Of a DNA stretch of 5,081 nt, positions 1 to 5,081 are shown piece after piece. The number at the start of each line of letters is the position of its first letter. Position 1 is the first letter of the stretch. The position numbers and the translations under genes were made by a program. Source of the stretch: CAYGAW01 sp964347945 (GTDB lineage: Bacteria; Chloroflexota; Anaerolineae; UBA7937; B3-Chlor); the NCBI GenBank assembly GCA_964347945.1, contig CAYGAW010000163.1, forward strand, positions 1 through 5,081, read 5' to 3'. Under the pieces are notes generated by a model that did not search any database, had not been told where the DNA came from, and saw nothing but the letters and a program-made list of their open reading frames with translations.

Positions 1-314
1 TCTATGATTTCATCAGCAAAAAGAGTGGCCATCCCCGCATCAAGGGTGTGTCCAAGATAGGGAACCCAGAGTTTTTTCTCCGGAACGGGAGGAAGCAGTT
101 TTTTAGCCTCCTCCAACAAATCTTGGAGTCCTTCCAAGGTCTCGATGTTCATCCCTCTTATTCCATGAGAAATGGGAAGATAATAGCCTGTATTGGGGAA
201 TTCGACTTTAGTCTGGGGACCTTTTTCCTCTAGGGCCCGTTTAAGTTCTTTCTCGGCCCTAGCAACGAGTTTATGCGCTCCGCGAATGGCTCTTGTGGCT
301 ATGAGCTTTGACAT
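1..314 (-). CDS. acsB: Acetyl-CoA synthase catalytic subunit AcsB, N-terminal fragment (3' end outside window)
   Basis: AcsB condenses a methyl group from the corrinoid iron-sulfur protein, CO from CO dehydrogenase and CoA into acetyl-CoA at its nickel-containing A-cluster in the cytoplasm. Only the first 104 codons are visible. They begin MSKLIATRAIRGAHKLV and contain the family's FPNTGYYLP segment near residues 44-52 and a WVPYLGHTLDAGMATLFADEI stretch near residues 83-103. These match the N-terminal domain of bacterial AcsB, which contacts CO dehydrogenase and lines the CO tunnel. Archaeal CdhC lacks this domain. The A-cluster cysteines would lie beyond the left edge. The ATG at 314-312 is preceded by AGAGG (323-327) with an 8-nt spacer. 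The gene starts 18 bp past the last base of the cooS stop codon, so the two are almost certainly co-transcribed and coupled in expression. The assignment rests on recognised motifs, since no full-length comparison is possible here. Confidence 0.92.
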   Translation of the reverse strand, partial: MSKLIATRAIRGAHKLVARAEKELKRALEEKGPQTKVEFPNTGYYLPISHGIRGMNIETLEGLQDLLEEAKKLLPPVPEKKLWVPYLGHTLDAGMATLFADEII

Positions 315-332
315 GAATATAACCTCTTTAAA

Positions 333-2264
333 TTATACATCGAGCTCTCTTCTCATCTTCATATCGTACAGCACACGCTCTTTGGCTTTGCTTATCCCAA
401 GTTTTTCTCGCTTTTTGTTTATATGGTCAATGATTAACGCCGCCATTTTGCTGGTATCAGGTTCTGTAGCCCACATGCCACCAAAAATTTTTTCAAATTC
501 CTTGAAAATATGATGGCTAAATTCTTCGCTTCCGCTTACTGGAAGGCCTACTCCAAAAATGGTGTACACGCCTGAAGCAACAAAATAATGGCCGATGGAA
601 ATGGCTTTTTCACTCATCCATTCAGGAGCAGCGCTGGCCACAGGAAGCTCACTGATATCTTTACCTAAGCCCCCGATCTTAACCATTTCAGATAGGGCAA
701 TAAGAATGCGGCTGTTATCCACGCAAGAGCCCGAATGGAGCACTGGGGGTATCCCCACTGCTTTACATACTTCTGCCAGACCTTTTCCGGCAATTTTTTC
801 GGCTGATTCGGGGATGAGAAATCCTGCTTTGGCACAAGCAATGGCTGAGCACCCCGTCTGGACAACCAGAATATTGTTGGCTATGAGCTCTTCTACCAAG
901 CTTACATGACACTGGTCATGTACGACCTTTGGGTTGCAACACCCGACTACTCCTGCTACCCCTTTGATCCGTCCGTTGATCACATTATCGTTGAGAGGAA
1001 CGTATGAACCGCGGAATGACCCTCCCAACATGTAAACAATGGCTTCATGACTGAATCCGGCAATAAGGTCCATTTTTTCTTTGGGGATATCGACCTTCTC
1101 TCTGTTGGGAAAATTCATTATTGCTTCCCTAACAATATCCTTGGCAGCCTGAAGAGTATTTTTTCCTGAAAAATCAAAATATTTGGCACCCTCAATTTTT
1201 CCCTTTGAGGAAGTCGTGATAAGGAGAGTATGGTAACATTTACAAATTTCAGGCAGCGAAGGCATGATGCACTGGACATCGACGATCATGGCATCTACCG
1301 CGCCAGTGCTAACAGCCAGTTCCTGCTGCAGGACATTACCCGCAATCGGAAGCCCATGACGCAGAAGAATCTCGTTGGCTGTACAGCAAATACCAGCCAG
1401 GTTGATTCCTGCGGCTCCTTTGGATTTGGCTAGCTCAATCAATTCTTTATCCTGGGAAGCCATAACTAACATTTCAGAAAGCACAGGTTCGTGCCCGTGA
1501 ACCACGATATTTATCTCTGTTTCTGAGAGTACGCCTAGATTCACCTGGCCTCTAAGAGGAGAAGGGGTACCAAACAGAATATCTTGAAGCTCGGTGGCAA
1601 TCATAGAACCACCCCAGCCATCAGCTAGAGCTGTCCTGGCTCCATGAAGTATGATGTTCCGAAAATCCTGATCCACTCCCATGGTAGTCCGGTGCATCAT
1701 TTCCACGATTTCTCTGTCAATACCCCTGGGAACTACATCTAATTCCCGCCATAAGGATTGTCGCGTTTCTGGTGCCATCTTGATAAACTGGACTTCGCCA
1801 GTCTGTCTGCTGAAATCCTCCAAGGCTTTCACGGCCACCTCTGCAGCTATTTCTTCTTTTTTCTTTTCTTTAATTTCCACTTCCAGAACTTTGGCCACTT
1901 TTTTAAGCTTGTTTAAATCTTTAATGGAATATCCCGAATCTGGGTCTCTGGCAGCGGAAAGGAGCGTCTTAGCTACCTCTCTCCCATGGTCACAATGGGC
2001 CGCTGCCCCGCCAGCAATCATGCGGGCAAAATTCCTGGCGACGATGACGTCTGCTGTGGCTCCGCAGACGCCTCTCTGTGGCTTTTTACCGCGGGGATTT
2101 ATACGACAAGGCCCCATGTAACACATATGACAGCAGAGCCCTTGCTCGCCAAATCCGCAGCGGGGTTTTTGTTGGTCAGAACGGTCCCAAATGGTTTCTA
2201 TACCTTTTTGAGCACTCTTTTCAACCAGATGATCAACCGTTCGGTCAATGCTTTTTTCCTTCAT
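333..2264 (-). CDS. cooS: Anaerobic Ni-Fe carbon monoxide dehydrogenase catalytic subunit (CooS/AcsA)
   Basis: This enzyme interconverts CO2 and CO at a Ni-Fe-S C-cluster and, next to acsB, supplies CO for acetyl-CoA synthesis. At 643 residues it is of normal family length. Cys36 and Cys44 match the D-cluster ligands, and Cys45, Cys48, Cys53 and Cys67 match the B-cluster. The C-cluster set is complete: His258 (in VVHGHEP), Cys294 (GICCTANE), Cys332 (DVQCIMP), Cys442 (VGCCNPK), Cys472 (QTGCSAIAC) and Cys514 (SGSCVDN). The catalytic lysine is Lys553 (SEKAISIGH). The proposed histidine proton path keeps His90 and His93, but the next two positions are Glu96 and Lys99. A lysine/glutamate-rich helix covers about residues 119-138. 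The start at 2264 has only a modest ribosome site (GGA at 2273-2275, 8-nt spacer). The gene lies 60 bp after the MetE-like gene and 17 bp before acsB, so it is the acetyl-CoA-synthase-associated CODH (also called AcsA) rather than a stand-alone CO oxidase. Confidence 0.97.
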   Translation of the reverse strand: MKEKSIDRTVDHLVEKSAQKGIETIWDRSDQQKPRCGFGEQGLCCHMCYMGPCRINPRGKKPQRGVCGATADVIVARNFARMIAGGAAAHCDHGREVAKTLLSAARDPDSGYSIKDLNKLKKVAKVLEVEIKEKKKEEIAAEVAVKALEDFSRQTGEVQFIKMAPETRQSLWRELDVVPRGIDREIVEMMHRTTMGVDQDFRNIILHGARTALADGWGGSMIATELQDILFGTPSPLRGQVNLGVLSETEINIVVHGHEPVLSEMLVMASQDKELIELAKSKGAAGINLAGICCTANEILLRHGLPIAGNVLQQELAVSTGAVDAMIVDVQCIMPSLPEICKCYHTLLITTSSKGKIEGAKYFDFSGKNTLQAAKDIVREAIMNFPNREKVDIPKEKMDLIAGFSHEAIVYMLGGSFRGSYVPLNDNVINGRIKGVAGVVGCCNPKVVHDQCHVSLVEELIANNILVVQTGCSAIACAKAGFLIPESAEKIAGKGLAEVCKAVGIPPVLHSGSCVDNSRILIALSEMVKIGGLGKDISELPVASAAPEWMSEKAISIGHYFVASGVYTIFGVGLPVSGSEEFSHHIFKEFEKIFGGMWATEPDTSKMAALIIDHINKKREKLGISKAKERVLYDMKMRRELDV

Positions 2265-2324
2265 TTCTTTTATCCAGGCAAGAAATAGTAATTAGCAGTC
2301 TGGCCTCAATGAACTACAACCAGG

Positions 2325-3365
2325 CTACTGACGGAGCATTTGACTCACTTCAGACAGATGGTGAAAGATATTTTCTGATAACTCTACTGAAAGAGAGCCA
2401 GTTCCGCAGCTTGGCGTGAGCAAACACCTCTCCCATATTAAGCTTTTATCAATGCCCTTGTTGGCTAAGTTTTCTACTAGCACCTCTAATTTCTTCACTA
2501 AAGACTCAGTGGTTTCTTGGGTGATTTTCTCAGAAGTCGGGACAATTCCCCAAGCCAACGCACCACCTTTTTCCAGAAATTTTTTCATCTGCTCAGGGTA
2601 ATAGCCAATGGTCTCGCCGAATCCATAGGCATCAAAGCTTATGATATCCACGCCTGAGTCTATTAAGATAGTCCATTCTGTGTTTCCACAGCAGTGAATA
2701 CCGGCAAGCGCTTCTTCCTTGTGGATTGCCTCTATAACATCGGATAAATATTTCACTACATCTGATCGCTGAACGCTCACATAGGTGGAGGAGCCAAATG
2801 CTGAGAGAATAGGCTCATCGATAAAACAGAGCTGAGGACATCCTGAAAAATTAAATTTTTGCAACAGCCAGCGTGCCTTCATCTCAGTTCCTTTAATAAT
2901 GATATCTCGAAACATCTCGTTGTAGTAAACCGCTCTCTTATTTTCATCAACCCTCCCCAATCCGGTTGTAATAGGACCGGTAACCTGATTTTTGAAATAT
3001 TTAAGCGAAGGGTTTTCTTTTTCGGATAATTTCTTCTCCATCTCATAAATACCGCGGCTAAATTCCTGAGAAATCTTAAAGTAATCCAAATTCTCAGCCA
3101 TATAGCTTTCATAAAACTTTTCGAACTCACTTGTAATATCGCCGCTGGTTTCAAAATACATTCGCTTGTTTTTTTCATCAAAAACGGTACAGGGTAAGCC
3201 CTCGCTGAATTGAATTTCCATCTCTTCTCTGAAACTCGTGTTGGGAAGTTGAGGCCAGATAGGCATCTCTGGAATATTTCTTAGAATAACATCACAAGCA
3301 ACAGACGGGTCTTTATGAGGAAGGCTGCCTATCCCTGTGGCCATACATTGTGGATTAAAAGGCAT
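2325..3365 (-). CDS. MetE/UROD-fold zinc methyltransferase, candidate core methionine synthase
   Basis: This 346-residue protein has the single-barrel architecture of the cobalamin-independent methionine synthase catalytic domain and the UROD superfamily. Visible motifs are TGIGSLPHKDP (residues 10-20), IWPQLP (36-41), a VTGP turn (128-131), IDEPIL (182-187), IHCCGN (223-228) and LTPSCGTGS (315-323). His224, Cys226 and Cys319 fit the His-x-Cys and distal Cys zinc ligands of MetE. Asp245 is a possible fourth ligand where MetE has Glu. The N-terminal half of full-length MetE, which helps bind folate, is missing, as in 'core' synthases that take methyl groups from corrinoid proteins. Its position before cooS and acsB, and near a corrinoid protein, suggests methyl transfer between a corrinoid and a thiol, perhaps homocysteine (MesB-like). 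That is inference. A corrinoid:CoM-type (MtaA-like) methyltransferase role is the main alternative. ATG 3365 is preferred over a TTG at 3380 because GGAGG sits 6 nt upstream of the ATG. Confidence 0.82.
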   Translation of the reverse strand: MPFNPQCMATGIGSLPHKDPSVACDVILRNIPEMPIWPQLPNTSFREEMEIQFSEGLPCTVFDEKNKRMYFETSGDITSEFEKFYESYMAENLDYFKISQEFSRGIYEMEKKLSEKENPSLKYFKNQVTGPITTGLGRVDENKRAVYYNEMFRDIIIKGTEMKARWLLQKFNFSGCPQLCFIDEPILSAFGSSTYVSVQRSDVVKYLSDVIEAIHKEEALAGIHCCGNTEWTILIDSGVDIISFDAYGFGETIGYYPEQMKKFLEKGGALAWGIVPTSEKITQETTESLVKKLEVLVENLANKGIDKSLIWERCLLTPSCGTGSLSVELSENIFHHLSEVSQMLRQ

Positions 3366-3371
3366 GATTAA

Positions 3372-3376
3372 CCTCC
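3372..3376 (-). promoter_or_regulatory. Ribosome binding site that fixes the MetE-like gene start
   Basis: A perfect GGAGG on the minus strand lies 6 nt before the ATG at 3365-3363. A longer reading frame opens with TTG at 3380-3378, but that start would translate through this Shine-Dalgarno site and has no comparable site of its own. The ATG is therefore the better start. Confidence 0.85.
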
Positions 3377-3389
3377 ACAAAAAGATTCA

Positions 3390-3409
3390 TCGATTTTAAA
3401 TATAATCGA
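3390..3409. repeat. Short inverted repeat upstream of the MetE-like gene
   Basis: The arms TCGATT (3390-3395) and AATCGA (3404-3409) are perfect 6-bp inverted copies around an 8-nt AT-only spacer. It lies 25-44 nt upstream of the ATG at 3365. It could be an operator for a dimeric regulator or a weak leader hairpin. In such AT-rich DNA a 6-bp match may also be chance, though the embedded CG steps make it stand out. Confidence 0.35.
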
Positions 3410-3506
3410 ATATTATTAATCTATATAGTATTTTTCTGTTATTTTTTTGTATAATCATGCTAATTTATATTTTTAAGATAGGAATTATATATAAGGCAAG
3501 ATAATA

Positions 3507-4286
3507 TTAATTCTTCTTTTTATGACACGCTTTATACACTTCATTTAACTCTTTCCTTAAATTCTCATCCATTGTCTCAATCAGCGATTGATGTTTTAAA
3601 TCTGCATCACGTATTATCTCACTATAAGAAACCATTCCCAAAATTTGTTCTGGAAGAAATTGGCTGCAAATCCAGCTTTTCTGTTCTTTATCCTGGATCT
3701 TATTCCCGATAATACCAAATTTATCGATTCCTATTTCCTTAGCCAGTTTAATGATCGTTTTAGCTGTAAAAATGCTTCGGGACCCTGGTTCAACAGTGAT
3801 GAGCATTTTGTCAATCGATCGAGCCGTGGCTCTTCCTAGGTGCTCAATTCCTGCTTCCATGTCTACGATGACGATTTCATCTCTGTTAAGAATAATTTCA
3901 GATAAGAGGCTTCTGAGGAGGACATTTTCAGGGCAAGCACATCCGTCTCCTCCTTTTTGAACACCGCCCATGACAAGCAGTTTTATCCCTTGAAAGTCAA
4001 TGCAGTATCTATCGGCGATGTCATTGACTGTAGGATTGAGTTTAAACAGTTGGCCGAATTGCCTTAGTTTTGCTCCCGTTCTTTCTTCTATAAGCTGACG
4101 TTGCTTGGAAATGGGTGTGATCGAGGATGCCTGTTCTGGAGTTATTCCAATGGCCGAGGCTAAATTAGCATCAGGGTCTGCATCCACAGCCAAGACTTGG
4201 TATCCATCGTTGTTAAAAAAATGGGCTAAGATGCCTGATATAGTTGTCTTGCCTGTCCCGCCTTTTCCTGTAACTGCGAATTTCAT
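3507..4286 (-). CDS. cooC: CooC/AcsF-family nickel-insertion ATPase
   Basis: This is a MinD/SIMIBI-class P-loop ATPase of 259 residues, the usual size for CooC and AcsF. These dimeric cytoplasmic proteins use ATP to insert nickel into CO dehydrogenase (CooC) or acetyl-CoA synthase (AcsF). The deviant Walker A motif GKGGTGKTT covers residues 7-15, with the signature Lys8. Switch I is DADPDANL at residues 35-42. The dimer-interface metal-binding CxC is Cys116-Ala-Cys118, inside KGGDGCACPEN. The Walker B region is IVIVDMEAGIEHLGR at about 138-152, which is the CooC/AcsF form of this motif. The start at 4286 has AAGGA about 7 nt upstream. It overlaps the stop of the ferredoxin ORF by 4 bp (ATGA), so it is probably translationally coupled. 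Which client it serves cannot be settled from sequence alone; being next to an ACS cluster favours AcsF or a dual role. Confidence 0.93.
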   Translation of the reverse strand: MKFAVTGKGGTGKTTISGILAHFFNNDGYQVLAVDADPDANLASAIGITPEQASSITPISKQRQLIEERTGAKLRQFGQLFKLNPTVNDIADRYCIDFQGIKLLVMGGVQKGGDGCACPENVLLRSLLSEIILNRDEIVIVDMEAGIEHLGRATARSIDKMLITVEPGSRSIFTAKTIIKLAKEIGIDKFGIIGNKIQDKEQKSWICSQFLPEQILGMVSYSEIIRDADLKHQSLIETMDENLRKELNEVYKACHKKKN

Positions 4287-4552
4287 GGTATTTTCCTTAC
4301 AGAAATAACCTCGTTAAGTTTTTTAATACATATGAAATTCCAGAGCCTCAATAAAGTACCTCTGAAAAAGTGGATGCGATGCCAGAGAAAAATAACGCAT
4401 TCTTCCTTTACAAAAAAATTTCCGCACAGCCCCTTTTGGTTGCAGTATGCGCTCAGATTGATCCCTGCTTCTTGGATTTTGTCTGCTAGTATTTCATCTT
4501 CCCTGACTTTAATCGTTTTGTTTTGAGGCAGAATCTTCAGTCTGTAGTTCAT
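4283..4552 (-). CDS. Truncated or decayed 2Fe-2S ferredoxin domain, RACo-like N-terminus
   Basis: The first 45 or so residues of this 89-codon ORF resemble the N-terminal plant-type ferredoxin domain of RACo/DUF4445 proteins, the ATP-dependent reductive activators of corrinoid proteins. Visible signs are an ILPQNKTIKV strand, the helix DKIQEAGINLSAYC, and CNQKGLCG with Cys37 and Cys43. A functional domain would have the third cysteine three residues after Cys43 (CGxC), but here that position reads CGNFF. The remaining half (from about residue 50) is aromatic and basic (for example VIFLWHRIHFF) and does not resemble a ferredoxin. The large ASKHA-type C-terminal part of RACo, normally several hundred residues, is absent. 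The change occurs at an A3T7 tract (4412-4421). The start has AGAGGG with a 7-nt spacer. The ORF overlaps both neighbours by ATGA junctions, which argues for continued translation. It may be a degraded relic kept for coupling, or a small protein of unknown function. Confidence 0.6.
   Translation of the reverse strand: MNYRLKILPQNKTIKVREDEILADKIQEAGINLSAYCNQKGLCGNFFVKEECVIFLWHRIHFFRGTLLRLWNFICIKKLNEVISVRKIP
4412..4421 (-). other. A3T7 tract, possible slippage or frameshift site
   Basis: On the minus strand, GGA AAT TTT TTT GTA is read in the zero frame. This places A AAT TTT in the phase required for a -1 slippery heptamer (X XXY YYZ). A -1 shift here would encode a cysteine (TGT) two codons later and continue to a TAA at 4325-4323. 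No strong downstream stem was identified. The tract could equally mark a past indel or a homopolymer sequencing error. Confidence 0.3.
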
Positions 4553-5081
4553 AAGACAGCCCTCTCATGTTTCAAGAGATTTTTTACAAGCATAACAGCA
4601 GATGCTGCATCTGAGGCATAACCATCAGCCTTGATTTCATCAGCATAGGACTGCGTAATGGGAGCGCCCCCAATGATAATCTTTGGCCTGTGTTTGAGTT
4701 CTTCTTTCTCAATCGCTTCAATGATTTCTCGCATATATGACATTGTCGTTGTTAAAAGAGCAGACATTCCTACTACATCTGGATGCTCCTCTTTAATTTT
4801 TTCTACAAATTTTTCTTTAGGAACATCAATACCGAGGTCCGTTATTTCATATCCTTCTCTTTCCAGCATCATATTTACAATTTTCTTCCCGATATCATGT
4901 AGATCTCCTTTGACAGTGCCAATGACAATTTTTCCCTTAGATTTTCTAACCTCTTCAGATAAATGAGGTCTTAACAAATCCATTCCGGCCTTCATCGCTC
5001 TTGTGGCTATCAATACTTCTGGAATGAATATCTCGTTATTCTTAAACTTTTTGCCAACTGAATCCATCCCTTTGATAAGCC
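4549..5081 (-). CDS. Corrinoid (B12-binding) methyltransferase carrier protein, MtbC/MttC/MtaC type, 5' end outside window
   Basis: Small corrinoid proteins of this family carry a methyl group on cobalt between a substrate-specific methyltransferase and an acceptor enzyme. The 176 visible residues begin LIKGMDSVGKKF, which is inside the family's N-terminal helical cap domain, so the gene starts beyond the right edge and the Met at 5067 is internal. The cap continues through FIPEVLIATRAMKAGM. The B12-binding Rossmann domain follows with GTVKGDLHDIGKKIV, whose His (codon 4899-4897) is the lower axial cobalt ligand in DxHxxG. Next come MSALLTTTM (the SxL motif) and IIIGGAPIT (the GG motif). It is not the two-subunit corrinoid iron-sulfur protein of the Wood-Ljungdahl pathway. 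Its substrate (methanol, methylamines, glycine betaine, methoxyarenes) cannot be told from this part; the partner methyltransferase should lie upstream, outside the window. It overlaps the ferredoxin ORF by ATGA. Confidence 0.93.
   Translation of the reverse strand, partial: LIKGMDSVGKKFKNNEIFIPEVLIATRAMKAGMDLLRPHLSEEVRKSKGKIVIGTVKGDLHDIGKKIVNMMLEREGYEITDLGIDVPKEKFVEKIKEEHPDVVGMSALLTTTMSYMREIIEAIEKEELKHRPKIIIGGAPITQSYADEIKADGYASDAASAVMLVKNLLKHERAVL

Larger units (their letters stand above)
3366..3506 (-). promoter_or_regulatory. AT-rich intergenic gap, probable promoter region for the MetE-like/cooS/acsB block
   Basis: These 141 bp between the cooC stop and the MetE-like start are about 19% G+C by hand count, far below the flanking genes, and contain no plausible ORF. 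It is the only sizeable gap between genes in the window. On the minus strand many TA-rich hexamers could serve as a -10 element. One loose pairing is TTGCCT followed 17 nt later by TTAAAA, but it is too weak to claim as a defined promoter. I saw no GC-rich hairpin with a U-tract, so read-through from cooC remains possible. Confidence 0.45.

Noticed and set aside
193..513. Plus-strand reading frame of 106 codons across the acsB-cooS junction
   Set aside because: It runs antisense to two recognised genes and has no family signature.
1681..2121. Plus-strand reading frame of 146 codons
   Set aside because: It lies wholly antisense to the well-supported cooS gene, has no recognisable motifs and reads as low-information Ser/Thr/Leu-rich sequence typical of a shadow frame.
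2274..2325. Two direct copies of CCAGGC at either end of the MetE-like/cooS gap (2274-2279 and 2320-2325)
   Set aside because: Six-base copies 46 bp apart are easily chance, one overlaps a stop codon, and no further repeat structure supports them.
3366..3380. Upstream TTG start adding five residues to the MetE-like protein
   Set aside because: The extension would include the GGAGG ribosome site that serves the ATG at 3365, so it is very unlikely to be the true start.
3440..3460. TATAAT-like hexamer on the plus strand (GTATAATCATG)
   Set aside because: No plus-strand gene follows, and such hexamers are expected by chance in DNA this AT-rich.
3481..3506. Possible terminator after cooC
   Set aside because: The sequence is AT-rich but forms no convincing GC-containing stem followed by a T-run on the minus strand.
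4658..4966. Plus-strand reading frame of 102 codons
   Set aside because: It is antisense to the B12-binding domain of the corrinoid protein, whose motifs are clear. There is no independent sign of coding.

Overview
The window comes from a strictly anaerobic bacterium that runs the Wood-Ljungdahl (reductive acetyl-CoA) pathway. All supported genes lie on the minus strand, so transcription runs from high to low coordinates. The order is: corrinoid protein (cut by the right edge), a very short ferredoxin-domain ORF, a CooC/AcsF nickel-insertion ATPase, a MetE/UROD-fold zinc methyltransferase, the catalytic CO dehydrogenase CooS (AcsA), and the N-terminus of acetyl-CoA synthase AcsB (cut by the left edge). 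The AcsB fragment has the extra N-terminal region typical of bacterial enzymes, which the archaeal CdhC form lacks. This and the bacterial-style Shine-Dalgarno sites favour a bacterium. The phylum cannot be read from the sequence alone.

The layout falls into two blocks. The upstream block (about 3507-5081) is tightly packed: corrinoid protein, ferredoxin ORF and cooC each overlap the next by an ATGA junction. The downstream block (1-3365) holds the MetE-like gene, then cooS after 60 bp, then acsB after 17 bp. A 141-bp gap of roughly 19% G+C separates the blocks. It holds a short inverted repeat and may carry a promoter for the second block.

The likely division of labour is as follows. CooS makes CO from CO2 and AcsB joins CO, a methyl group and CoA. 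CooC/AcsF loads nickel into one or both enzymes. The corrinoid protein carries methyl groups from a methyltransferase outside the window. The MetE-like enzyme probably moves a corrinoid-bound methyl group to a thiol, plausibly homocysteine. This would make it a folate-independent 'core' methionine synthase tied to the pathway.

The oddest element is the 89-codon ferredoxin ORF. It begins like the N-terminus of the corrinoid-reactivating protein RACo, loses the third cluster cysteine at an A3T7 tract, and then becomes unrelated sequence. The rest of RACo is absent, yet the overlaps with both neighbours are intact. No RNA genes, mobile elements or CRISPR arrays were seen.
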